This document shows, in pieces, positions 1 through 9,701 of a stretch of 25,608 bases of DNA (within the stretch, counting starts at the first letter, position 1; each line of letters starts with the position of its first letter). The DNA lies in NCBI RefSeq assembly GCF_000003605.2, contig NW_003143794.1, positions 893,137 through 918,744 on the forward strand, in the 5' to 3' direction. A model generated the notes under the pieces. It was not told where the DNA came from, did no database searches, and saw only the letters and a program-made list of their open reading frames with translations. The position numbers and the translations under genes are program-made. This DNA comes from Saccoglossus kowalevskii (Eukaryota; Hemichordata; Enteropneusta; Harrimaniidae).

Positions 1-182
1 TCCTACAAATAAAGACTTGTTGTTTTTTTGATACACTGTGGTTAAATTCGTAATAATTGCTCCGTAGTCCTGTGGTTTTAGCATCATTTTTTTTTTTGGC
101 CGAATTTTTTTTTTTTTTCGCCTTCTCGCATTAGTTTTGGGGTCTTCAGAGGATGTCATCCATAAAATTAAATCAGTGTGGC
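1..182 (-). CDS. Probable second exon of the W-x-x-F protein gene, or a dispersed repeat
   Basis: On the minus strand an acceptor (ttaattag|GC) at 183-184, after a pyrimidine-rich stretch, would close a short 87-bp intron. Its phase fits the upstream exon exactly (G|GC = Gly). The frame then stays open for 60 codons to the window edge. It encodes HTDLI, MTSSEDPKTNA, a very basic Arg/Lys stretch and a C-terminal part ending SLFVG. Against this, the Lys codons come from A14 and A11 homopolymers, which is unusual in a real exon. A homologous copy also lies at 21265-21445, and the two copies share a frame only in their first half. It may therefore be a repeat whose open frame is accidental. Confidence 0.4.
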
Positions 183-269
183 CTAATTAACACAATTAGA
201 ACTGTTATCTTACTAGTAAACCATTAAATAATGTTGAATACAATAAAATTAGGTTCTTGATCGGCTTAC

Positions 270-1104
270 CTGTCATTTGTGGAGTTAATGAGGAGCGGGC
301 TGGTAACCGTGGCGATTCATCATCAAATTGTAACCATCCACCAGCCTCCTCTGCATTTTTTGTTTTGGGTTCCTCATCAACAGATGTTGTTATTATGTGT
401 AAATCTGTTTTTTCCGCATCAGTAAATGTTTGAGTCTTCTCGCTATTATCAAACGCCATCCAACTCTCTTCTTTGCTCGTTTTCATTTTGTCTCCCAAAG
501 AGCCGCGGTTTTTCGAGGGAACCTGAACAGTAGAAGTCGCCATGCCAACCATATACTTGGCAGAAAATGGATCAAAATCGTCGTTGTTACTGTTATCATC
601 CACAAAGGATGTCCACTCACGTTTCGTTTTCGCTTTCTTGTCGTCTTTGACTTTCCCAGGAGCCTGAAAATCCTTTTCAGCGTTCAAAACTGAATCACCG
701 GACGAATTCATCTTGGGGGTATTTCGAATTTTGTTTTTTTCCGAATCTGAATCAGCATCGATGATACCCACAACATCCGGTGAACGCGTTGTGTTTAACA
801 AATCTTTTTTCCCGGAAGTGCCTGCATCGAAATCGCCATCACCTGGAAGACCCACTTTCTCGTTAGCAGTATCGGATTCATTTCTCACCGTTTCTAATTT
901 TGTGACAGTCACTATCTTGTCTACGATATTGGTCTCATCACCGTTTTCAGCCACAGTTGTTTTAAATAAGAGGTCTGTCACATCATCACCCTGACCGAGA
1001 CGATCCGTTGGCGTTCCGACGACGTGATCGTCATCGACACCTCGAGTTTTGTTATAGTTACTTTCAGCAGCCTGGTTGATCTCTAAATTGTCGTGGACAT
1101 CCAT
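270..1104 (-). CDS. First coding exon of an acidic W-x-x-F motif protein (stonin-like endocytic adaptor candidate), partial gene
   Basis: The exon has 278 codons plus one base, from the ATG at 1104 to the GT donor next to 270 (ACA G|gtaagc). The ATG sits in a good context (ACAATGG). The protein is hydrophilic and rich in Asp, Glu, Lys, Ser and Thr, with no membrane segment, so it is probably disordered. Three W-x-x-F motifs with acidic neighbours occur in its second half: EWTSFVDD (about residue 166), SWMAFDN (about 216) and GWLQFDDE (about 256). FDPFSAKY (about 179) contains a DPF motif. Known biology: WVxF and DPF peptides bind the appendage domains of the AP-2 clathrin adaptor, and stonin-2 carries three WVxF motifs in a disordered N-terminus. 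Inference: an N-terminal region of a stonin or another AP-2 accessory protein. The diagnostic stonin-homology and mu-homology domains would lie beyond the left edge, so family membership is unproven. Confidence 0.6.
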
Positions 1105-1168
1105 TGTATGTGGCTGTACTTGTAAATAGCTTCAACAGTCGCAAATCCAGAGTGTAAACTTGCAAGGC

Positions 1169-1216
1169 TCATTGAACACGACTCACACAGGCACGCTTGT
1201 TGTTTAAGTCCGCCAT
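1169..1216 (-). promoter_or_regulatory. CAAAATGGCGGAC element with a 15-codon upstream ORF, probable 5' UTR or promoter
   Basis: About 110 bp upstream of the W-x-x-F protein start, the minus strand reads CAAAATGGCGGAC. This resembles the YY1-type AAnATGGCGGC element found at many animal transcription starts. Its ATG opens a 15-codon frame (MADLNNKRACVSRVQ) that ends in TGA at 1169-1171. The element could be a promoter motif, a translated upstream ORF, or both. A GTGAGT inside it also looks like a splice donor, so a 5' intron is possible. Confidence 0.35.
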
Positions 1217-1270
1217 TTTGAAAAGCAAATGAATCACGTTGGGTCAAAAGTCAATCGAAGACCACGCCCT

Positions 1271-1761
1271 CAACACATTTTGATTGTTCAGAGTTTTTCA
1301 AAATGTAAATGTGTTACAGTATTGCCCGATATTTCACCACTTGTTTTGTAGTGGTTGGATTTAAATCCAAATATATAAGTACGCAAACTGTCATACTTTT
1401 ATTTTACTTTTTTCTCCCAGAAAAGATTACGTTCATAGAAATAAGGTATATAGAAGATAATATTTGGTAATCGTAGTCCTAAATAACTATTAAAAATAGC
1501 TAGACGTTTCGAGCAATGGCTCTTTATCGATAGCATAGAAGAAAGTGTAGTGTAAGTGTAGTTTTATTTATAGAAATAAGGCAAGGTTCTGAGGTTACTA
1601 AAACGTTACCGTGCGTGGAGCCCCAGATCACGGAACTCCGGATTAATAAATAATCGGCAGATACATTTATTATATAATGCAGGATTTTTTGGTTTGTTCA
1701 GCATTATTATGATCGACACGCACTTCATACTTGAAACATAATCGACCCTTAAAATACCTGA
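1271..1761. other. Intergenic DNA, no gene seen
   Basis: This AT-rich stretch lies between the presumed 5' end of the W-x-x-F protein gene and the left target-site copy of the TIR element. I see no convincing open frame, RNA gene or repeat structure in it. Confidence 0.6.
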
Positions 1762-1766
1762 AAACA

Positions 1767-3194
1767 CCCCGGGGGGTCACTCTATATTAAAACCTTACAC
1801 CATGTGCGTTCTTGCTAAAAAAAAATAATAGGCCCCTAGGGCTGGCAGCACATTGTTAAACCATACCCGGACGCAATGTAAATTTAGTACCCCCTATAGC
1901 AGACATATTGAAGAAAAAAACACCCCCTATTTCAGAGAACATTCTACCCCATATTGCGAGCATTTTCTGCCGTTTTTTTTTTTGCAATCAAGTGACCAGT
2001 ATATTCTATGACCTTTCAGTAGTGTATATATATAACAACATAAAACATATTCAAAAATCTGTAATCAGCGAAGCAAGGGTATGACACGTACAATATTAAC
2101 AATTGTCGGTCAAAACTTGACCAGTATATTCATCTTTCAGTCGCGTATATAACAACATTAAACATTAGCTGAAAATAACGGGGATTTTATGATTAGTGAA
2201 TGGTTCGTTTCGCTAATTATAGATAATTGTTTTATGAAGTTTTATACACGATTGCAAGTTAAAAATACTGGTCAAGTTTCGTCCGATATTTGTGATTATT
2301 GTCTCTGTAATTTAATAAGATCCTGTTTCGCCGCGTGATTGCAGATTTTCGATTATCTGTAATTAGCGAAACGAACCGATTACTGATTATATTGTTATTA
2401 TCGGCAAATGTTTTATTTCGTTATATACTCTTACTGAAAGGTGAATATACTGGTCAAGTTTCGTCCGACAGTTGTGAATATTGTACGTGTCAGACCCTTG
2501 TATCGCTGATTACAGATTTCGATTATCTGTAATTAGCGAAACAAACCATTTACTAATTAAAATACCGTGATTTTCAGCAAATGTTTTATGTTTAACTTAT
2601 TATATACTACTGAAAGCTAAATATACTGGTCAAGTTTCCACCGACAGTTGTAAATTTTGGACGTGTAAGAACCTTGTTTTGCTAATTACAGATTTGTGAT
2701 TATCTGTAATTAGCGAAACGAGCCATATACGTATTAAATATTATTATTTTCGGCAAATATTTTGTAAATATTGAGCATATAAAACCCATATTCACTGAAT
2801 ACAGTTCAATTTTTATTATGTGTGTTATCCTGTTTCGTTTCGTTTCTTCGATTACAATAAGCCTTTTCCGTATGCTCGTGTTGGAAGTGGCGGGTAAGTC
2901 CCAGTGGGAAAGTTCAGGCGGACGTTTGCGGTCTAGTCGGGGCTATGGGTCCGCCAATTCTGGGCCTAGGGCGGTGTATGAGAGTGCTTGTTGCAAGAGC
3001 GGGCCTACAGCGGGTGCAGCAACCCTGTGAGTTTATTTCTGGTGGCTTATTGCAGACATTAGCATTTTAACTGGGCCTATTTGCCTCCCGCGCGGGCCCG
3101 CTCTGGAAGGTGAAAAACACCCCGCTTTCCCGCTAAATTTGGAGCGCACATGGGGTAGTAACATCATATAGAGTGAACCCCCCCCCCCCCGGGG
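1767..3194. mobile_element. Non-autonomous TIR DNA transposon, 1,428 bp, with internal head-to-head tandem array
   Basis: The left end (CCCCGGGGGG then TCACTCTATAT, and CCATGTGCG about 20 bp further in) reappears inverted at the right end (CGCACATGGGG, ATATAGAGTGA, a long C run, then GGGG). The terminal inverted repeats are about 45 bp and imperfect. The 5-bp direct repeat AAACA flanks the element at 1762-1766 and 3195-3199, as a target-site duplication would. No transposase frame is present. The interior holds an array of ~180-bp units at about 1990-2790 and an unusually GC-rich block at about 2880-3120. The superfamily is not recognised: the TIR starts with neither CACTA nor TTAA, and the 5-bp duplication only loosely suggests a Transib-like or related group. 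Confidence 0.7.
1990..2790. repeat. Tandem array of ~180-bp units in two opposite orientations
   Basis: The landmark ACTGGTCAAG occurs on the plus strand at 2267, 2449 and 2625, giving periods of 182 and 176 bp. Its reverse complement lies at 2116 and, diverged, near 1990. Around each landmark the same string of words recurs: ACTGAAAGGTGAATAT, CGACAGTTGT, TACGTGTCA, GCTGATTACAGAT, ATCTGTAATTAGCGAAACGA and TTTTCAGCAAATGTTTTA. Units left of about 2235 point one way and those right of it point the other. Each complete unit also holds a short internal palindrome, ATTACAGAT and ATCTGTAAT around a 5-7-base loop, which could fold into a hairpin. Confidence 0.75.
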
Positions 3195-3199
3195 AAACA

Positions 3200-5260
3200 C
3201 ATACTAGTACTTGAGACTCTGGCAGACGCAAACTCCAACGGGCATGTGATGTCCGATGTTAACTTACATAATTAAAAAGTATTATAAGTTGTATAATAAA
3301 TAACGGGATAACAAAAGGGTCACCATTAATTGTGTTCTTCAATGAGTAAAACGAATTTTAAAAAGTGGTTTCCAGCTTGTCAATGGTTTTCTTTCTTGAT
3401 CCCAGCGCGTGAATCTAGTTACAGAAGGTTTGTCCATTTGGAATAATAGGAGGGACTGGAGGATTTTTTTGAAACACACAAAAAAAAAATATGAACCCCT
3501 TTTAGAAAGATTGTGGTTACATGATTTAGTCTTTTTCTAAATATAATAGTAGTATTTACCTACTAAATTGTGTGACCCTTGGGAGGTGAGGTGTTACTGC
3601 ATCGTCACTCCTAAATGCAAAATGTCGTGCCAGCGCCTCTGAACACTGTCGAGAAAAAACAAATGCTGCCATATTGGCATAGAAAAATGAGTTTCAGTCG
3701 AATTTCAAATGCTCAATCCTAAATCTATTTGGCAAATGCATTTCTTGAAGTGGTAAAACATGCTAATGATGGCCAACCAGCTACAATGCGCAATACGGGT
3801 ACACACATTTCGGAATGTATTGGTTCGTTTATTCTCAGACTAATACTAGTATACAAGTCTGAGGTTTATTCTACCATGAGCGATACTACAAAACTAATTG
3901 ACATAAATCTTACATGTGGATAATCCGTGAACTTCATACATGTGCGCGACTATTAATCGGGGCGTACGCTGCATACAACAGGAAATTAGTCAAATAGGCT
4001 CTTACGGTAGGACAATACCTTTTAGGGTGAAACGAAAAGGTACGGATATACTATATTTAATGAACGTCCTGAGTGATACGGCGTCATTGAGACATTAATA
4101 GTCTCGTGTGTTAATCGTCGAATCATATATCACATAGAAGTAGTATCCAAAAACTGTTGATCAGTAGGAGTAACAAAATACACGACGTTTAACGAATTTT
4201 GGAATCTTGTGAAAATAAGCTCTGTGATGTGTATTCGTTACGACCAGCTCAAACTTAAACAAAATGCTATTGAGATTATACAAAACGTGCATTCAAAACA
4301 TCCAAAGTAACATCCAAACAACGTCTTGGTTGTTTGTCATTGTGTGTGTTTGCCCAATGTCACCGTGTCGGTACTGAGATGTGTATTCCTCTCTGACTAT
4401 TTTGTTTTGGGGTTTTCAATAAAATAAAATGTGAGTGAATGGCGAAGCTAAAAGACAATCAAGATACTGTATGCAATTATATGTACATGTATTGCTCAGC
4501 TATTATCCCAAAAAGTAGTGTACGAGAACGCTATTCGGTTGCTCAGGTGCCATACAGGCCATGTTTTCACGACACTGCAAATTGCCTTCATCTGTCCATA
4601 GACCATATGACGTGACTTTCTACAATGAGTTTTTATTATTTTATCAGCGCCATTCTTGTCCGCATATGAAGTTTGCGTCATTAAAAATGTTATGCTTTAT
4701 CATTTCGTTTTTTTTTATAGTTTTGGGAAGCACTTTTGGGATAAGGTGGAAAACCTATATGAAAAGGCTTGTATGTCCCGCTGTTATTCTAAGTTGGGTA
4801 ATTCAACTAGCAAGATTTATAGTAAAAAATCACGCCCGTTGGCTGTAACTACTGGTAAATAAATGACGAGCGAGCAAATGTCCCGGAGAACTAATTTGTT
4901 TGTGTTGTTTCGACTGACTCGCATCCTGGTGCGGCCTACATGCCAAATTCCAAAGGTATGACACATAGATTAAACACTGTTGCCACTGAGTATATGAACA
5001 CACGTATTGTCATTCACGTACTGGGACAGTACTATTTTGTAATTTTATCAAAGTGTAAGTAAATCGAATGGAATGGAACTTAATGTCACTTTTTTATACA
5101 TTCTGCTGAGGGGCAATCAAGATAAACAGCGTCCAGGGAAAACGTGATGTACGCAAAACATTTCTGTCCAATTGGTATGCGGTGAACAGCTGTATCCCGA
5201 ATACAAGAGTTGTCTAACTGACTGTGAGTGAGGGAACTCTGAACAAATAAGTCATATAAT
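3200..5260. other. Intergenic DNA between the TIR element and the SLC46 gene
   Basis: No long or convincing coding sequence is present. The one item of note is an exon-like plus-strand segment at 4721-4862: a strong pyrimidine tract and TATAG acceptor, then 46 open codons to a TAA overlapping AATAAA. I do not recognise its translation. Several AATAAA words occur, as expected in AT-rich DNA. Confidence 0.5.
4721..4862 (+). other. Exon-like segment, unrecognised
   Basis: A long T-run and TATAG at 4716-4720 look like a 3' splice site. The frame that follows (FGKHFWDKVENLYEKAC, then a Ser/Lys-rich tail ending TTGK) stops at TAA 4860-4862, which overlaps AATAAA at 4858-4863. This could be the terminal exon of a plus-strand gene or a remnant of one. 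No upstream exon was identified, and a chance match in AT-rich DNA is quite possible. Confidence 0.2.
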
Positions 5261-5545
5261 AAATAATATAATACTTTTATTCAATTGATAGTCGGCAAAG
5301 TAGTTGCATCCTGTTTAAACGCCTTTGTGAAAATAACACGTAGGTAGCGGAGCCCGAGGCTGATATTGCATTTAATATCCGACCTTCGGAGGACAGCATC
5401 TCAAACTAGGATGTAATTCATACTCAGAACATAGAACTATAATCTTATTGGTCAAAGTCCATTAAAAATCTATACAACAGTGTTATGGGTGAAATTTGTT
5501 GATTGGTTGGATTTGGTCGATCCACGACGAACTAGACGACGGGGT

Positions 5546-5551
5546 TTTATT
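5546..5551 (-). terminator. Candidate polyadenylation signal of the SLC46 gene
   Basis: AATAAA on the minus strand lies about 400 bp after the proposed SLC46 stop at 5953. A second AATAAA at 5276-5281 is an alternative. Confidence 0.35.
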
Positions 5552-5952
5552 GACTAGGACTTATCGTCCCTGTAAGTCCCGTGTTGACTGCCTAGATTGC
5601 ACTGGGTGGCGATTCCCCTGGAATGATTGCTTCTTTTGTTGCTTGGTGGCGATTCAGTTGGTAATCTCTTCCTCGGAATCCGGTTGCTCCACCAAGGCTT
5701 CCAAGACGTCACCTGAAAACGAAAGAAGACGTTGACATAGCATTAGTAACGGTACGGCAAAACAACAGTTTCTGAGATTCTCTATAGAAACTCTGCCGGA
5801 AGCATAAATTAATATTAAGATATTACACCCTGGGCTGTAACGCTTGTCAACTACGAAATTTATGAGTCCTTTTTTTTTTACTGAATATCCACATTAGTGA
5901 CACTGTTATTTGTGAAACAATGACGTCAATATCACCGTGCCAGCATGCAGTC

Positions 5953-8900
5953 TCAATACGAACCTTTTTCACTTAACCTATTTGCTTTTCTTACATCACT
6001 GCCTATTAATCTACAGAATAAGAACAAAAACATTGTCAATCTATATATATATCCAATGCATTCACTTCGCAGGTGGTTATCGTACAGGAAACAGCATAGG
6101 ACTGGAATCACTGGGGATATCTTATACATAATATATAATGTGATGACTCAATAAATTAATAACAAAAATAAAAGATCAGTTAGATTGCGTCAACCCCAAA
6201 CACGCGACAGGTCGTCGTAAAGGGCGCGTTGAAACGCACGACCGGGGTACGGCTGTTTGGGCCCAGGGCCTGTTTTAATACTCACTGCAGCAGGAGAATT
6301 GGAATACACGTGATGATCGCCATTACCATAAAACTAAACCCTGGATTGTAAGATAACGTCACCGGATACAGATTATTGAATAGCATCGAACCAATTATAA
6401 GAAACAGAGGGTCTATTGATGTCGTCAAAGCAAACATTGCACCTGGAATCCATATTATTTTATAAAAAAAATGTGATCTGTGAGAGGGTCATTCAATAAA
6501 CCCATGGTCTTTCATTTGAAGACAAATACAAACGTTATTATTAGATGATGGTGGAGACTTATAGTGGTTGAATAATTAGGTCTAATTCTAATACACAGCT
6601 GATACATATCAATCATTATCAAATAAAATATGTGCATATTTTTCGGCTCAGAAAGGATTCTAGATATAACATTGAAACAGTAGTTTTGTACGCGCGTAGA
6701 CGCTCCAGACAATTGCCGAGATTTTTCTGCTTCGATCTAATTTTTTTTATTTTTGGTCATTATCTATTTTTGGCCAACTATCTCTTTGATTACTGTATAT
6801 ATTGCACATATAATATATCATCCGGGTCATTCACGAAATACTACACTAGTAATAATAATTATATATATATATACACAATATGTAGTGCTTATAATCATAG
6901 ACCCTCCAGTAGAGGGTCTGTTATAATCAGAAACAAAAAAGGTAGTGGTCTGCGCACATCGTTGAAACTAGTACCAGTCTAAACGGTACCTCCAGAAAAT
7001 TAAGGACGCCATCAGGGCATGATGGGGTGCGAGTATATCACGCAGACACATATACTAAGGTAGAACATTTTCATCACCATGGGAACGTAATAAATAAATA
7101 AAAATTAAATTTAAATTGAATATTTGGCTTGACTTACCCATCTCATGAGGAGAGACCAACTGTGAACGCAGGGATGGTAAAACGACCATTGGTAATGCTG
7201 AAACCAAATTTGCCAGCGAAGCTAAAACAAATTCATAAATAATACCAAATAAATATTAACAGTTAAATTTGTATAAAACCAACACAATAGCTATCTTAAA
7301 CATCAACAACTAACTGACTGCGATGCGCTGAACAGAACATATTCTCTCGACTGTGCTACTTTTAGTTTTTGATTTTCAGCCCTTTGAAAAGTTGTCTAAA
7401 ACCACAAAAATAACGATTACGCGAACAGTTCTCGTCCAATTTCATTGATTTTTTCAGAGATTGAACTCAAGATCAATTAAAAACAAAATGTAAAATCTTT
7501 TTTAAGTATCAGTAATAGTTCGTGACTAATTGACCTGTGAAAACAGAGCACTCTAATTTATTACAGAATTTTTCTCCACCACTTTGTAAAAGAACCAAAC
7601 AATTCAGAATCTATCTATTTTACATTATGTTTGAGAACATTGTAGTCTTCTTTTTCTCATAAAAATATTTTGGCTAACTGTTTTCGTTTTCTAGTAACAG
7701 TAAACTAGCAGAAGAATCGATTTTGTTTATTTATCAGTCATGTGACGTAATTAACGTTGACATTAGTGTTATCATATTTTTTGGATAGAGTGTTGCAAGG
7801 GCTACAATAACAGTTAAAAATTGTTAGTCATTAATCATTATTGTTTATTTTTATCAAGCTTTTTCTGTTTTGTCCAACGAAAGTCTACTACATCCTTAAA
7901 CTAATCCGGCAGATTAAAATTGGGGCTAATCTGCACTGGCTCGGAAGGTTGTAAATGATTAGCTAGTTTGAATTTGCATAACAATACTGACAATGAACGT
8001 GCATTCAACGCCACAAGTTTTTTTGTTTTTTTAGCCAATCAGAATTCATCTTCCGAGCCAGTGCAGATCAGCCGTAAAATTGAGTTGAAGTGAATTAATC
8101 AACACAGGAAATAGATCTGGTTATAGAATAAGAAGAAAAATTCTATCATATGGTAAACGAATACCTGCAAACATCATCCAAGTTACCACGGCGATAGAAA
8201 CGATAACGAAGCCAATAACTTGAAATCCAAATCCAATCTGGGCCAATGTGATATCGTGCAATCTTGTCTTTTCACTTGTACATTTCATGTATATTGGAAA
8301 AACCACCAATAATGAGAGAGACGTGAGAATGTTGTTTGTAGCAAGATATGAACCAATCAGCGAACCAGACCAGGAAAGAGGACTGTGTTTAGTAAACAAC
8401 ACAATCAGATCCATTTGTCCTGAACACAAAAGACAATAACAATTAGAAATTAATTCGTGCGACGAGATTTACGAAAGTACTTGAAAATAACAATAATAAT
8501 GCACCATCATCGTCACGAGCTGTTCAAAGTATGTCATACAAAAAAGGAAAACCAGGCATTCCTTGAACATCGGTCTGCAGATAAACATTTGTTGAGACCG
8601 TCGCCACGAAATAGTAATGAATTTTAAAGCAATAAACAAAATAAACACGATTGGCGGACTAAAAATAAGTATTGTAGATTCAAAAATACATATATGACAA
8701 ATCCTTATAAAGGCATACACTTACCTGACACGCATAATATAACTAGCATATTGATACAGATAAGAATGAGAAGATGTTTTCGTTTGTTTCCACTCCTTTT
8801 CTTGAAAGTTACACTAAAAACTCTTCTAGGGTTTTCCAAATTGCACAGTCCACCACATCGCACTTTTTGTGGTTCGCCACTAGCGCCATCATGCGGTTTG

Positions 8901-9550
8901 GACTGGAGAGATTCTTTAATCCACATGATGACATACAATTGTAAAGAAAGGTGTAGGGACAGGTATAGGATGTAGACTGCGGCATATCCAAATTTGTCCA
9001 GTACGATTCCGCCGGTTACAAGTCCAAGCGTACCGCCAAGGAAAATCATGGCATGCACAATTCCGATTCGCTTGGTTCGATTCGTTGTGTCTGTGATATC
9101 TGTTATATAACTCATTGTCAGTGCGTTCAACGTGCCGAAGCCACCTCCCAGTCCAACTAATATATTATTTACTACTATAAGCTGATATGGCAAATGCATG
9201 AACACAGAACTTAGAATTAGAATTATGCTACCCAGAGTAGCACCGAAAGACGGTATGAGCATAGGCAGTCTACGCCCGACTGTGTCGCTCCAGGAACAAA
9301 TAAACATCGACGTAACGACACTTGGCAAGATTCCCAGAACCGTGAAGAATATCCAGTGAGAGGAGACGGAGTGTACTTGGTTCTCAGCATCCGGGTACTG
9401 GCCAAGATGTGTACATACTGTTTCGTTGTACAAATCGGCACAGACCTTTTTCATTATGAGGCTTTGCGTAATGGGTCCTTGCATAAACATAGACCATGCG
9501 AAGAGTAGACACACGGGTTCCACGGTTATAATATTACGTAGTGACGTCAT
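5953..9550 (-). CDS. SLC46-family solute carrier (major facilitator superfamily), five coding exons
   Basis: Exons in transcript order: 9550-8725, 8419-8165, 7221-7138, 6442-6286, 6010-5953. All introns are GT-AG and phases agree, giving 459 residues plus stop, against 459 for human SLC46A1. An in-frame TAA upstream supports the ATG at 9550. Motifs include MQGPIT in TM1, the MFS signature SDTVGRRLPML, GLGGGFGTLNALTMSYITDI, TNRTKRIG before TM5, and PSLRSQLV and SLYPVTLS-like NNLYPVTLS in the C-terminal half. Hydrophobic segments fit 12 membrane helices. The family moves small solutes across the plasma or lysosomal membrane: folate with protons (A1), other organic substrates (A2, A3). By eye, SLC46A1 Asp156 is Gly and Glu185 is His here, while Arg376 is kept, so this is probably not a folate transporter. 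Least certain is the last exon, which adds a short basic tail (SDVRKANRLSEKGSY) after a strong acceptor. Confidence 0.85.
6443..7137 (-). other. Intron 3 of the SLC46 gene (the intron before exon 4)
   Basis: AT-rich intron with a short (TA)n run near 6861-6873. The 13-bp words ACCCTCCAGTAGA and GGGTCT near 6900 form a small hairpin-like palindrome. No gene or recognisable transposon is visible. Confidence 0.6.
7222..8164 (-). other. Intron 2 of the SLC46 gene, containing a MITE
   Basis: AT-rich intron of 943 bp. The only structured part is the 152-bp MITE at 7923-8074. Nothing else recognisable is seen in 7222-7914 or 8083-8164. Confidence 0.65.
7923..8074. mobile_element. MITE, 152 bp, with 25-bp TIRs and an 8-bp target duplication
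   Basis: The left terminal repeat (7923-7947, containing ATCTGCACTGGCTCGGAAG) is matched inverted at 8050-8074 with two mismatches near the tip. The 8-bp word TAAAATTG lies directly outside both ends (7915-7922 and 8075-8082), a perfect target-site duplication. An 8-bp duplication suggests mobilisation by a hAT-, P- or Merlin-type transposase; the terminal bases do not decide which. The short AT-rich interior carries no gene. Its insertion in an intron leaves the SLC46 reading frame untouched. Confidence 0.85.
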
Positions 9551-9693
9551 GATAGTAGCTAACAGTTGAAACCCTTACACAAGTCACCGGATCAGAATGA
9601 TATGGATTCAAAATGTATAAGTTGGTGCCACGTCCACAGCACGGTCAGACTCACCGGTAGCCTCCGTTTCGTTTTTTGACCAGGGTATGCAGC

Positions 9694-9701
9694 TATATAT
9701 A
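9694..9701 (-). promoter_or_regulatory. Possible TATA box of the SLC46 gene
   Basis: TATATATA lies about 144 bp upstream of the SLC46 start codon on the minus strand. Nearby ACCG|gtgagt (about 9650) and CTGTTAG|CTACTATC (just before the ATG) look like a donor and acceptor, so the 5' UTR may itself be spliced. In AT-rich DNA the TATA match is weak evidence. Confidence 0.25.

Noticed and set aside
1-205. Idea that the two left-edge copies keep the same reading frame throughout, implying selection on a protein
   Set aside because: Counting the indels (about 26 bases plus differing A runs) shows that the frames diverge after the Lys-rich stretch; only the first half is shared in frame.
2818-3030. 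70-codon plus-strand frame
   Set aside because: It lies within the GC-rich interior of the TIR element, has no recognisable domain, and is best explained as a chance frame.
5330-5410. GGAGCCCGAGGCTGATATTG and CAATATCAG-like words considered as a SINE or tRNA
   Set aside because: No A and B boxes in tRNA spacing and no cloverleaf were found; at most an unclassified short repeat.
5654-5712. Acidic C-terminal exon (DVLEALVEQPDSEEEITN, stop) behind a good acceptor on the minus strand, considered as the SLC46 last exon
   Set aside because: Joining it directly to the exon 4 donor at 6286 is out of phase and gives an immediate stop. The exon at 5953-6010 is in phase and restores the family length. 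It could still be an alternative tail if a further small exon exists.
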